Assembly (NCBI RefSeq): GCF_000828675.1
Contig: NZ_AP014510.1
Span: forward strand, 1,817,413-1,881,412
Length of the DNA stretch: 64,000 bases
DNA from: Thermotoga profunda AZM34c06
Lineage (GTDB): Bacteria; Thermotogota; Thermotogae; Thermotogales; DSM-5069
Direction of reading: 5' to 3'
Positions 53,798 through 62,510 of this stretch are shown here, piece after piece. Each line of letters opens with the position of its first letter. The first letter of the stretch is position 1. Below the pieces are notes generated by a model. That model worked only from the letters and a program-made list of their open reading frames with translations, was not told the DNA's origin and made no database searches. The position numbers were made by a program, and so were the translations under genes.

Positions 53798-54256
53798 ATG
53801 AGAAAGCAATTTTTGATTTTTCTTGTCTTATTGCCGGTAGTTATTCTATGCAGAAATTATACTCTGTTTTATCTGAATGAAAATTTGTTGCCAATGAGTG
53901 TGAATGTGAGTTATGATAAGGATGATGTATTGAATTTCTTGTTTGATAAACTCGCAGAGCCTGTGTCAGGTATGACGAGTTTTGTTCCAAAAAATATTCT
54001 AAGGGCATATTTTTTTGTCGAGAAATCCTTAGTCATTGATTTCAGATCGGCTGTCCTTTTGGGCATTGATTTCCAACAAGAGCGGTATCTGATTCATCAG
54101 ATCTTGAGGACTATTTTTGAAAATTTCAAAGCAATAGATTCTGTCTATATTACAATCGACGGTAAAAGAGCCGATAAACTTGTCAATTACGTCGACATAC
54201 GTTATGGATTTCCAAGGCAGATATGGTCTACTTGGCCAGTTGAGGGAGGATCATGA
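53798..54256 (+). CDS. GerMN-domain envelope protein
   Basis: A 152-residue protein with a signal peptide or anchor (MRKQFLIFLVLLPVVILC). The mature part follows the GerMN pattern: LNFLFDKLAEPVSGMTSFVP, VEKSLVIDFRSAVL, ERYLIHQILRTIFENFKAIDSVYITIDGK. GerMN domains occur in sporulation and cell-wall associated proteins, although this organism is not expected to sporulate. It directly abuts the preceding gene and overlaps trmI by 4 bases. Confidence 0.65.
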   Translation: MRKQFLIFLVLLPVVILCRNYTLFYLNENLLPMSVNVSYDKDDVLNFLFDKLAEPVSGMTSFVPKNILRAYFFVEKSLVIDFRSAVLLGIDFQQERYLIHQILRTIFENFKAIDSVYITIDGKRADKLVNYVDIRYGFPRQIWSTWPVEGGS

Positions 54257-55026
54257 GAGAGAATCTTGTGAAGCCAGATGATAGAGTAATCCTTGAGTTT
54301 GAAGATGGTTCGAGTTTTATTGTACAAGTTCAAGATACAACTCTTGGAACTCACAAAGGTGTTATTGATTTGGGGAATCTAATTGGCAAGCCATATGGCA
54401 GTAAATGTGAGTCGAGAAATGGAAATCATTTCAGGATAATGCGTCCCAGATTTGTCGATGAAATCTTCAAAATGAATAGGAGAACACAAATTGTTTACCC
54501 AAAGGACATAGGTTATATATTACTGATGTTGGATATTAAAGAGGGTGATCTCGTAATAGACGCTGGGATTGGTAGTGGTGCAATGTGTGCAGCACTTGCA
54601 AGATGCGTTGGACCTTCTGGAAAAGTTTTTGCATATGAAAAGAGAGAGGATTTTAAAAACCTTGCACAGTCCAATCTATCGAAATGGGGTCTATTGGAAA
54701 GGGTTGTTATCAAACTCAAGGATATAAAAGAAGGTTTTGACGAAATCGTGGATGCTATTTTCTTGGATGTGCCTGATCCTTGGAATTACATTCAAAATTG
54801 CTATAATGCGTTGATTGGATCGGGAAATATAGGTATCGTTTGTCCGACAACCAACCAAGTACAAATGGTTCTTGCCGAACTTGAAAAATACGGTTTTGTC
54901 GGTGTAGAAGTGTGGGAAAGTTTATTCAGACAATACAAGCCCGTTCATGAAAGGCTTAGACCATTTGATAGAATGGTTGCTCACACGGCTTTCATGATAT
55001 TTGCCAGGAAAGTCAGTGAATTTTGA
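54253..55026 (+). CDS. trmI: tRNA (adenine-58-N1)-methyltransferase
   Basis: A 257-residue SAM-dependent methyltransferase that makes m1A58 in the T loop of tRNA and stabilises it at high temperature. The N-terminal beta-barrel (VILEFEDGSSFIVQVQDT, HKGVIDLGNLIG) is followed by RRTQIVYPKDIGYILLMLDI, the SAM motif VIDAGIGSGAMCAALA, VFAYEKRE and FLDVPDPW. This matches bacterial/archaeal TrmI. ATG overlaps the GerMN gene. Confidence 0.95.
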   Translation: MRENLVKPDDRVILEFEDGSSFIVQVQDTTLGTHKGVIDLGNLIGKPYGSKCESRNGNHFRIMRPRFVDEIFKMNRRTQIVYPKDIGYILLMLDIKEGDLVIDAGIGSGAMCAALARCVGPSGKVFAYEKREDFKNLAQSNLSKWGLLERVVIKLKDIKEGFDEIVDAIFLDVPDPWNYIQNCYNALIGSGNIGIVCPTTNQVQMVLAELEKYGFVGVEVWESLFRQYKPVHERLRPFDRMVAHTAFMIFARKVSEF

Positions 55027-55038
55027 GGAGGGATGAAA

Positions 55039-56250
55039 ATGAAAAGAAATTCTCTGCTGTTTGTCATTATTCTCTCAGTCTCTGTGGTACTCGCAAGTTG
55101 GATTCTTTCAGCAGCTGTTACACCAAAAGATGTGAACAAAGCGCTTGAACCTTTCTATCAGACCCTGTCTTATATATTGAACGCATATTATCAGAAAGAT
55201 GAAATTAACTTGAATAAACTGATGGACTCGGCAATAGATGGTTTAGTCAAAGGACTGGGTGATGATTTCTCTTACTATGAAAACCCAGAAGAGATGGAAG
55301 AAAAACAAATAGAACTCGAAGGAGAATATGGTGGTCTTGGTATTGAGGTTACATATGACAGTGAGTACAAAGCCGTGAAGGTTGTCTCACCCATGTATGG
55401 TACACCTGCGTGGAGAGCCGGTCTGAAGGCTGGTGACAGGATAGTCACCATAGATGATCAACCCGTTAGCGAAATGGAATACATGGAAGCAGTCAGAAGG
55501 CTACGTGGTCAACCGGGATCGACAGTTAGGATAAAAATCCTAAGAGAAGGTGTCGATTCATTGTTGACTTTTGAACTCGTGAGAGAGAAGATACAGATAA
55601 TTCCAGTGAAGCATACATTCGTCGAGACATCCAAAGGGCGTATTGGGTACACACTCATAACGAGATTTGGCGCAAAGACATCTGAAGAAATGGCAGAGGC
55701 ACTGAATGAGATCTTTCAAAAGGGTGTTAAGGGTTTGATCATAGACTTGAGAGACAATCCAGGAGGTTATTTGAATAGTGCTATAGAGGTCGCCAGCTAC
55801 TTCATAGACAAAGGCGTTGTTGTCAAAACGAAGAATGGTTACGGAATAGAGGAGGTATATGAATCGAAGGGCAATAACTATCCAAATGTACCTATCGTTG
55901 TCTTGGTTAATAAAGGTTCTGCCTCAGCGTCTGAGATATTGACTGGAGCATTAAAAGATTACCAGATTGCAAAAGTCGTCGGACAGAAAACCTTTGGAAA
56001 AGGATCGGTACAAACAGGATTTCCATTGAGTAATGGCGGTACACTCTATTTGACCACGGCACATTACATGACTCCATCTGGAAAGGATATTCACAAAATA
56101 GGAATCGATCCGGATGTTTTTGTTGAAGAAGCGACGAGTACCGCACGTCAATCAGCTGCAGTTGATTATACGAAAAAAATAATCGAGCTTGACATGAACG
56201 ATCCTTATATAATCAAAGGTCTGGAGGTTCTTCTGGAGATGGTCAAATGA
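55039..56250 (+). CDS. ctpA: Carboxyl-terminal processing protease (S41)
   Basis: A ~403-residue periplasmic protease. After a signal/anchor segment (SLLFVIILSVSVVLASWIL), residues ~80-180 form a PDZ domain (EYGGLGIEV, AGLKAGDRIVTIDDQPV) and ~180-365 the S41 core. The catalytic Ser lies in NKGSASASEILTGAL and the Lys in VGQKTFGKGSVQ. The second ATG (55039) has the better spacing from GAGGAGGG. It overlaps the next gene by 4 bases. Confidence 0.95.
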   Translation: MKRNSLLFVIILSVSVVLASWILSAAVTPKDVNKALEPFYQTLSYILNAYYQKDEINLNKLMDSAIDGLVKGLGDDFSYYENPEEMEEKQIELEGEYGGLGIEVTYDSEYKAVKVVSPMYGTPAWRAGLKAGDRIVTIDDQPVSEMEYMEAVRRLRGQPGSTVRIKILREGVDSLLTFELVREKIQIIPVKHTFVETSKGRIGYTLITRFGAKTSEEMAEALNEIFQKGVKGLIIDLRDNPGGYLNSAIEVASYFIDKGVVVKTKNGYGIEEVYESKGNNYPNVPIVVLVNKGSASASEILTGALKDYQIAKVVGQKTFGKGSVQTGFPLSNGGTLYLTTAHYMTPSGKDIHKIGIDPDVFVEEATSTARQSAAVDYTKKIIELDMNDPYIIKGLEVLLEMVK

Positions 56251-56843
56251 CATCAGTGGGAATGGCTGTGGTGGTTTTCCTGGTTTGTTTCGTCGTTTTC
56301 ACGATCATTTATTTTCCGGTGAACAAACAGGGAGAATCTTTCACCATAAACCCATTCCCACGTGTTGTAATGTCTTCACCTTTTATCTCTTTGTTCAGTA
56401 GATTGAAAACCGTTGCGGAACAGATTTTTTTTTACAAAAAGGCTCTTTCAATGGGACAAAAGATAACTTTGAATTTATCATTTAGAAATTCAGTTGTTCG
56501 GGCGAGATCGTTTTCTGCTTATCAAGAGATGATAAATGAAGTCGAAAAAAAAGCTGGAATGAAGCCTGTAGAAAAGAAAATCATCTTGAAAATTCAAAAT
56601 TATGAATATCTGATTTATTCATCATTTGTATTCAAAGATGTGCAGTTTATTTATAAACCGAGGGTGACTTTAACCAACGATGGATATGTCCTAAGCGATC
56701 ATATTGATGTGGCAAAGGTGATTTTGATGGCTTTGAATGGTGAAGGACCAGATGTCGATTTGCAAAAAAGTCAAGATCAATTAATCGGATCTCTTGTATC
56801 GATGTCTTACAAATACGGTATAGAGGTGGTTAAAGCCCAATGA
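56247..56843 (+). CDS. Membrane-anchored protein of unknown function
   Basis: A 198-residue protein with one N-terminal span (MAVVVFLVCFVVFTIIYFP) and a mixed alpha/beta outer part. I do not recognise the family. The RxxxARSFSAYQEMINEVEKK helix and LIYSSFVFKDVQFIYKPRVTL strands are its most distinct parts. It overlaps ctpA and the next membrane gene, so it likely works with them at the envelope. Confidence 0.6.
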   Translation: MTSVGMAVVVFLVCFVVFTIIYFPVNKQGESFTINPFPRVVMSSPFISLFSRLKTVAEQIFFYKKALSMGQKITLNLSFRNSVVRARSFSAYQEMINEVEKKAGMKPVEKKIILKIQNYEYLIYSSFVFKDVQFIYKPRVTLTNDGYVLSDHIDVAKVILMALNGEGPDVDLQKSQDQLIGSLVSMSYKYGIEVVKAQ

Positions 56844-57307
56844 ATTGTCTGGAGCTTTTGTATTCACCAAAGAAGATCATGAAAGTTGCTGGTTATTGGA
56901 CATTGTTGATACCTTTTATACTCGTCAACACACTGTGGTTTTCATTGTCAGATAAAATACGATATGTGCTTTTAAACACGAATTATTTTTCCTATTACAT
57001 TGAGTTTAATCTGATCGTCTTCATTTATATTGCTATTCTCTGTGGGGTTGTTGCACTACTTGAAAGAAATTTCAAAAAAATCTTCTCTCTGCCCTTATTT
57101 TTCATTCCGTATTTTTTTGTTCCCATATATCTCAGAATCCTTGAAATTCTTGATTTACCACCTATATTTTCTATCTCTATAGGTTTTGTTCATTCATTGC
57201 TGTTTTCCTTCAATTGCTATAGATTGTCGGTTCATATAATTCGAACGGTGGTCTGCATACTGGTTATATTGGTGGTGAGACGTTGGTTTTCGGTAACTTT
57301 GTTGTGA
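56840..57307 (+). CDS. Small polytopic membrane protein, unknown
   Basis: A 155-residue protein with about five hydrophobic segments (LLIPFILVNTLWF, LIVFIYIAILCGVVALL, PLFFIPYFFVPIYLRIL, IGFVHSLLFSF, TVVCILVILVV). The N-terminal LELLYSPKKIMK recalls the Yip1 family start, but this is not certain. It overlaps the RND-type gene by 25 bases. Confidence 0.6.
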   Translation: MNCLELLYSPKKIMKVAGYWTLLIPFILVNTLWFSLSDKIRYVLLNTNYFSYYIEFNLIVFIYIAILCGVVALLERNFKKIFSLPLFFIPYFFVPIYLRILEILDLPPIFSISIGFVHSLLFSFNCYRLSVHIIRTVVCILVILVVRRWFSVTLL

Positions 57308-59613
57308 AATATCGATTGTTGATCTTAATAGTCTTTATCGTTCTTTCGGTGGTACTTGGTTATTATGGAATCGCAAACCTTACTATCAATTCTGACTTAG
57401 CCAGTCTTGCACCAAAGGGTGCAGACTTTTATGTCGATCAGATTGATTTCTTAGCTGAAAAACTCTCATCAAATACCCTTACCATAATTGCCTATACAAA
57501 TGGCGATGTGGAAAAAACCAAGATGGCTTTAGAAAAGCTGAAAGAAAAGTTTGAGCAGACCGATTATATTGTCGAGACAATGAAACTCGATAATCCAGAA
57601 GTCTTTGTTAAGTACGGATTTTTAGCGATAGACTCCAATACTCTCAAAGGTATGGGTAGTTCTTTTAGTTTAAATACCAATAACTTGCTGGATTTTTCAG
57701 AGTACAGAAAACTTGCACAGTCATTCATCACCGTTGAGCAATTGTTGGAAGAATATGAAAAAAGAAAAGGAATAGAACAATACACAATGGTTTCGCCAGA
57801 TCAACGTGTTGTCATAATCAATTTTGTCTTGAAAGACAACATCATAGATGTCAATCGTGTGAGTCGAGCAATAATGGATCTAAAAAAGATCGCTCAGCAG
57901 ATCACGAAAGAAACCAATGTGAGATTTCTCTTTACAGGGACTGCAGTTGGAATCTTTGAGTCAAATGAACAAGTGAGAAAAGATTTTCTCTTGACAACGG
58001 CCATATCTTTTACAGGTATCTGTCTTGTGATCTACCTTGGTTATGGGAGTATTTCCACCTTAGGGCTTTTACTGATCTCGATGATTGTAGCCATGTGTAT
58101 GACACTTGGCATCACGAAATTCTTCTTAGGTGAGATAAACATAGTAACTTCTTTTGTCAATGCAATGGTTCTTGGACTTGGTATCGATTATGGGATCCAT
58201 ATGATCACAAAGGTGACTTCTCACGCAAAGGAAGGAAGAGTGGAATCTGATGCTGTATCGATTAGCATCTCTGAATTTGTTCGTCCAGCTTGTGCTGCAC
58301 TTTTAACAACGATCGGTGCTTTTTCTTCAATGTTTTTTGGACTCTCAAAGCCTTTTGTGCAAATGGGTTTATTTGCCATCATCGGTGTATCCGTGTTTTT
58401 CATCACAATGTTTTTATTTCTCCCATCACTTTTGCTGGTATTCAAGCCGAGAATAAAAGAAAGCAGGAGAAAACAAGATTTCTCGTTTTTCTTCAAAGGA
58501 AAAACAAAGAAATTGATTAGAATCATGACCATAGCGATTGTAGTCATCTTTACACCCTTAGGAATAATGAATCTCAAGAATTATTGGTACACCCCTTCGG
58601 GATTAGTTTCAGAAAAGGCAGAATCTTCAATAGCTTTTGAAGAAGTGAAAAGGAGTTTTCAAAAGGTTGGTTTTGGAGAAATTTGTGTTCTGGCTGACGA
58701 TCTTGAAGATCTCAAAAGAATAGATTCGATCATAAAAAATTCTGGCATTTTGATTCCTCCTCTATCTGTTTTGAACATCTTGGAATACGCGTCTGATGAC
58801 GTCGTAAAAACATTACCGAATATGTATTCTGAACTTTTCCAGGTGGTGAATAACCCCGTATTGGTTGCCGTTTTCAAAAGAGTTGGTATGTATGGTCAGA
58901 TCCTTGAAATGCTCTCAATGGTGCGAAACTCGAAAAATATGCAGGATATACTGAATGAACTGAAAAAAGATGTTCCAATGTTGTTCTATGAAAAAGATGG
59001 AAAAACGAAATTCGTATTGTACACGGACACCGCTCAAGATCTTTACAAACAAAACAGAATAAAAGAAGTCTACAACTTTTTCCAGAAAAACAATGTCAAA
59101 TCCTATGGCTACCCAGCGATACTTTATAACGTGATGAATGATATGAAAGGTACGATTTATTGGCTTTCCCTTTTTGTTTCTTTGGGTGTTTTTGTCATGT
59201 TGTTGATAGACACAAGATCATTGAGAGCAAGTTTGCTGATACTTGCTTCGGTGATGATTTCAATAGTAATTGCCTTTGGTATTGGTTCAATCATGGGGAT
59301 TCATGCTACTTTCATGACTTTACTTTTGATACCAATATTGGTGGGAACAGGTGTCGATGGTTTGATTCATATGCGACATGCCTCAAAAATCGGAGATTTG
59401 GATGGACTTGTTAGAACGTTGAAATCAGTCACCTTTTGCACTTTCACAACCGTCGTTGCTTTTGGCAGTTTCTCACTGGCTGAAGGAAAACTTTTGAAAG
59501 AGTTTGGGATTTTGATGGGTATAGGTCTTTCGGTAACTTGGTTGGTAACGATCTTTGTAACGGAATATTTTTTCAAAGGTGGTGATGTTGTTGAAAATCG
59601 CGATGTTCACTGA
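57283..59613 (+). CDS. RND/MMPL-type membrane exporter
   Basis: A 776-residue protein with two repeated halves, each with one span, a large outer domain and a bundle of five spans, as in MMPL and hopanoid/lipid-linked RND exporters. The first half has GLGIDYGIHMITKV and the second VGTGVDGLIHMRHASK, which are the membrane motifs with the proton-relay Asp. The TTG start lies in the previous gene after GGTGG. Likely cargo is a lipid or envelope molecule, since a lipid-type glycosyltransferase follows. Confidence 0.85.
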   Translation: MVFGNFVVKYRLLILIVFIVLSVVLGYYGIANLTINSDLASLAPKGADFYVDQIDFLAEKLSSNTLTIIAYTNGDVEKTKMALEKLKEKFEQTDYIVETMKLDNPEVFVKYGFLAIDSNTLKGMGSSFSLNTNNLLDFSEYRKLAQSFITVEQLLEEYEKRKGIEQYTMVSPDQRVVIINFVLKDNIIDVNRVSRAIMDLKKIAQQITKETNVRFLFTGTAVGIFESNEQVRKDFLLTTAISFTGICLVIYLGYGSISTLGLLLISMIVAMCMTLGITKFFLGEINIVTSFVNAMVLGLGIDYGIHMITKVTSHAKEGRVESDAVSISISEFVRPACAALLTTIGAFSSMFFGLSKPFVQMGLFAIIGVSVFFITMFLFLPSLLLVFKPRIKESRRKQDFSFFFKGKTKKLIRIMTIAIVVIFTPLGIMNLKNYWYTPSGLVSEKAESSIAFEEVKRSFQKVGFGEICVLADDLEDLKRIDSIIKNSGILIPPLSVLNILEYASDDVVKTLPNMYSELFQVVNNPVLVAVFKRVGMYGQILEMLSMVRNSKNMQDILNELKKDVPMLFYEKDGKTKFVLYTDTAQDLYKQNRIKEVYNFFQKNNVKSYGYPAILYNVMNDMKGTIYWLSLFVSLGVFVMLLIDTRSLRASLLILASVMISIVIAFGIGSIMGIHATFMTLLLIPILVGTGVDGLIHMRHASKIGDLDGLVRTLKSVTFCTFTTVVAFGSFSLAEGKLLKEFGILMGIGLSVTWLVTIFVTEYFFKGGDVVENRDVH

Positions 59614-60877
59614 TACATACATGCCGCAAGTCAATGGGGTTGCGACATCTGTTAGTCTCTACAAACGAGCCCTTGAGAAGCTTGGACATGAGGTTTATGT
59701 AGTAGCTCCTATAGGACCTGAGGATGATAGAGTCTTTGCCATAGGTGGAATTCAATTCAAATGGGAAAAGAATCATGTGATACCCAACAGTGGAAGATTG
59801 TTGCCTCTACTGAATTTCGTCAAACAGAAGAAAATAGAAGTAATTCACAGCCATGCTCCTTTCGCACTTGGTTTTAGGGCTTTGACAGTTCAGAGACGTT
59901 TACAAATACCGCATGTTCACACTTATCACACTTTGCTGGTGGAATACAGACATTACATTCCAAAACCACTTACTCCTTCGGCAAAGAGTGTAGAAGAATT
60001 TTCTGCGTGGTTTTGCAACATGGTAAATCGGGTAATTGCACCTACTGAGAAGATAAGAAGTGAGTTACTCAGATACGGCGTGATCAAACCTGTAGATGTC
60101 ATTCCAACAGGGATCGATGTAGAACTGTTTGACAACGTAAACGAGTTCAACATAAGAAAAATTCACAACATCGATGATAGATCAAAAATTCTTCTCTTTG
60201 TTGGCAGGCTTGCGAAGGAGAAAAATGTAGTCTTTGTAATTCAGACCTTGAAAGAACTACTCCGGAAAAACTACGACACTCATTTGATAATCGTCGGCGA
60301 TGGTCCTGAAAGGGCTTCTTTCGAGAGATTGACTGTGGAACTCAATGTACAATCGCACGTGACATTCACCGGTTATATGCCAAGAAAAGCACTTGCCAAT
60401 TACTACAGACAGGCTGATCTGTTTATCTTCGCATCTGAGAGCGAAACTCAGGGTTTAGTGGTACTCGAATCTCTCGCGGCGGGCACACCTGTAGTGGCAG
60501 TGGCAAAGATGGGCGTGGCTGATGTGTTGGTAGATGGACAAGGTGCACTTTTAGTTAAAGAACCCGTTCTTTCTGAGTTTGTTGAAAAGGTCGAACAGTT
60601 GCTCTGTAACGAGAATCTCCATGAACAAATGAGTAAAATAGGGAAAGAGTATGTTGTCAAAAATTGGTCCATAGATGCCAAAGCACTTTTGTTAGAGAGC
60701 TCTTATTCAAAAGCTATCGAGGAAGGCGCGTGTCAACATGATTTTCGTGATAATGTTTGGATCGAGATCATGGTAGAAAAGATGAAAAATATTCCCACGA
60801 AAATCTTTGAGACCATAAACAGCGGAGGTGTGAAACGTGTTACCACTAAATATCTTACTCGGTCACGTCGTAGCTGA
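59591..60877 (+). CDS. GT4-family glycosyltransferase (glycolipid type)
   Basis: A ~428-residue retaining glycosyltransferase. The start KIAMFTDTYMPQVNGVATS is shared with diacylglycerol glucosyltransferases and phosphatidylinositol mannosyltransferases. VIPTGID, LLFVGRLAKEKN and the EX7E motif in ESETQGLVVLESLAAGTPVVA confirm family GT4. The frame is open to 59579; TTG 59591 gives the canonical N terminus and is 8 bases after GGTGG. It probably glycosylates diacylglycerol in the membrane (inference). Confidence 0.88.
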   Translation: MKIAMFTDTYMPQVNGVATSVSLYKRALEKLGHEVYVVAPIGPEDDRVFAIGGIQFKWEKNHVIPNSGRLLPLLNFVKQKKIEVIHSHAPFALGFRALTVQRRLQIPHVHTYHTLLVEYRHYIPKPLTPSAKSVEEFSAWFCNMVNRVIAPTEKIRSELLRYGVIKPVDVIPTGIDVELFDNVNEFNIRKIHNIDDRSKILLFVGRLAKEKNVVFVIQTLKELLRKNYDTHLIIVGDGPERASFERLTVELNVQSHVTFTGYMPRKALANYYRQADLFIFASESETQGLVVLESLAAGTPVVAVAKMGVADVLVDGQGALLVKEPVLSEFVEKVEQLLCNENLHEQMSKIGKEYVVKNWSIDAKALLLESSYSKAIEEGACQHDFRDNVWIEIMVEKMKNIPTKIFETINSGGVKRVTTKYLTRSRRS

Positions 60878-61466
60878 CCATGCTTTTACTAACAATGCAA
60901 AGATCAGAACTTATTCAGGAAGTAAATTAGTTGGCCATATCGCCTGGTCAATACTGGCAATCTTGGCATTTACATTTGATACACTCTTAAAATCTACCAT
61001 AGGGATTGCGATAATCTTGATTTTTTCACTTGTTCATGCCGTTCTCGATGTTTTACGTGTGAAATGGTATCGAAAAAACAAAAGAATCGTCGATATCATT
61101 GAATTAACTGGAATCGCTGTGGCATTAGTAGTTAACCTGATCTTTGCCCCATTGCTTCGAAATTCCTACTTATCACCAGAATTCGTGTTATATCTCATGG
61201 GGATGAGTGTTGTTTCAGTAGCCATAACCTATATCTTTCGTAACTATTATCCAGCAGATGAATTTTTACCCGACGTGGATGGCATATCTGAGAGATTGGC
61301 CATCTTTGTCTTTATCCTGGCTTCAAAACCGTTACTTGCCATCGCAAGTATAGGTATTGGACTACTCTACAGACTCTTATTTGTCAAAAAGGTGAATCAC
61401 ACTTGGTGGATCAGCCCTGTAAGTGGAGTCATTTTGAGTTTTATATGGAAGTGGATCATTTATTGA
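60837..61466 (+). CDS. DUF3307-type integral membrane protein
   Basis: A 209-residue protein with about six spans. The start LPLNILLGHVVADHAFTNNAKI ... GHIAWSIL resembles DUF3307 (L-x-x-HxxxDF...K...HxxxH). It begins inside the glycosyltransferase gene after GGAGGTG (GTG 60837). Its end overlaps birA at TGATG. Function unknown. Confidence 0.7.
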   Translation: MLPLNILLGHVVADHAFTNNAKIRTYSGSKLVGHIAWSILAILAFTFDTLLKSTIGIAIILIFSLVHAVLDVLRVKWYRKNKRIVDIIELTGIAVALVVNLIFAPLLRNSYLSPEFVLYLMGMSVVSVAITYIFRNYYPADEFLPDVDGISERLAIFVFILASKPLLAIASIGIGLLYRLLFVKKVNHTWWISPVSGVILSFIWKWIIY

Positions 61467-62179
61467 TGATTGGTGAAAAAATCATTTGGGTTGCGACCTT
61501 ACCATCTACAAATGATTTTCTAAAAGAAAATTGGCACAGACTACCCCACGGTACAATCGTGGTTGCTGAGTCTCAAACATCTGGCAGAGGTAGGTACAAC
61601 AGATACTGGTATTCACCAGAAGGAGGTCTGTGGTTTTCAATTCTTTTCAAGCCAAGAAAACAGATTAAACCGACATTTTTCACCAAAATTTGTTGTGTTG
61701 CAATAGTCAAAGCCCTATCTTTTTTTGAGATAGACACAAAGATCAAATGGCCAAATGATGTCTACTACAAAGATAAAAAATTGGCTGGTATTTTAAGTGA
61801 ATCTGTCTTTGAAGAAAGTACGTTGAAAGTAGTCGTTGTGGGTATCGGCTTGAATGTGAACAACGATATTCCAAAAGAGCTGAAAGACAAAGCCACGAGC
61901 CTTCGTGAAATCTCTACCAAAGACTATGATCTCAAGACAACTCTCAAAATTATTCTCAAATATATCAATCAACTATTGAGGCGATATTTGAATAAACCCG
62001 AGGCTCTGACAAGAGTTTGGAAAGGTTTGTTGATTCAAAAGGAAGGTCAACAAATAACTTTTAAGTTGGGGGATGATATTAAAACAGGAAAGATTTTCAA
62101 AATAGAAGATGAAAAGATGATTCTGACCGTTGATGATCAACAAATACAGGTGAGTTCATTGGAGATCCTGGAGCCTTGA
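61466..62179 (+). CDS. birA: Biotin-protein ligase without a DNA-binding domain
   Basis: A ~237-residue class I ligase that biotinylates carrier proteins. The motifs GRGRYNRYWYS (biotinyl-AMP loop), KWPNDVYYKDKKLAGIL and VVVGIGLNVN are present; the last ~50 residues form the SH3-like C-terminal domain. The loop reads GRGRYNR where GRGRxGR is usual (Gly to Asn). No HTH is present. ATG 61466 overlaps the stop of the preceding gene; no strong ribosome site is seen, so coupling is likely. It is convergent with and overlaps the S4 gene by 24 bases. Confidence 0.92.
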   Translation: MIGEKIIWVATLPSTNDFLKENWHRLPHGTIVVAESQTSGRGRYNRYWYSPEGGLWFSILFKPRKQIKPTFFTKICCVAIVKALSFFEIDTKIKWPNDVYYKDKKLAGILSESVFEESTLKVVVVGIGLNVNNDIPKELKDKATSLREISTKDYDLKTTLKIILKYINQLLRRYLNKPEALTRVWKGLLIQKEGQQITFKLGDDIKTGKIFKIEDEKMILTVDDQQIQVSSLEILEP

Positions 62180-62392
62180 TTGACTTATGATTTCATATTC
62201 TGTTTCTGAAACCACGCGGACAACTACTTCCTTGAAAGGGTGAATGATCTTCAAAATATCTTCAGACTTGATCTCATAAGATGGTTTAACCACCCTGTTG
62301 TTCACCAGAACCTTTCCATGTAAGAGCATCTGTTGAGCAACCGTTCTTCTTTTTATCAATCCAGTCAACTTCAAGTATTTATCTATCCTCAA
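62156..62392 (-). CDS. S4-domain RNA-binding protein (RqcP/Hsp15-like)
   Basis: A ~78-residue protein consisting mainly of an S4 domain (RIDKYLKLTGLIKRRTVAQQML, GKVLVNNRVVKPSYEIKSEDIL). RqcP-type proteins stabilise stalled 50S subunits during ribosome quality control. The frame is open to 62455, but TTG 62392, 7 bases after GGGGGG, gives the family N terminus. It has its own promoter and converges on birA. Confidence 0.82.
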   Translation of the reverse strand: MRIDKYLKLTGLIKRRTVAQQMLLHGKVLVNNRVVKPSYEIKSEDILKIIHPFKEVVVRVVSETEYEIISQSRLQDLQ

Positions 62393-62411
62393 TATCGTGC
62401 CCCCCATTTTT

Positions 62412-62417
62412 ATTATA
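62412..62417 (-). promoter_or_regulatory. -10 box of the S4-domain gene
   Basis: TATAAT on the minus strand, 19 bases before the TTG start. A start ~7 bases downstream leaves a leader of only ~13 bases, just enough for the GGGGGG ribosome site. No good -35. Confidence 0.5.
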
Positions 62418-62471
62418 ATGCAATCATTTGAAATATAGACTCTTATCATCAACACAATTGCTTAATGAAGC

Positions 62472-62480
62472 ATGTTATAA
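62472..62480 (+). promoter_or_regulatory. Extended -10 promoter of the sensor gene
   Basis: TGT-TATAAT is an extended -10, 30 bases before ATG 62511. No convincing -35 hexamer was found. Confidence 0.5.
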
Positions 62481-62510
62481 TTTTAACAACGTCTGTGGGG
62501 GTAAGGAACA

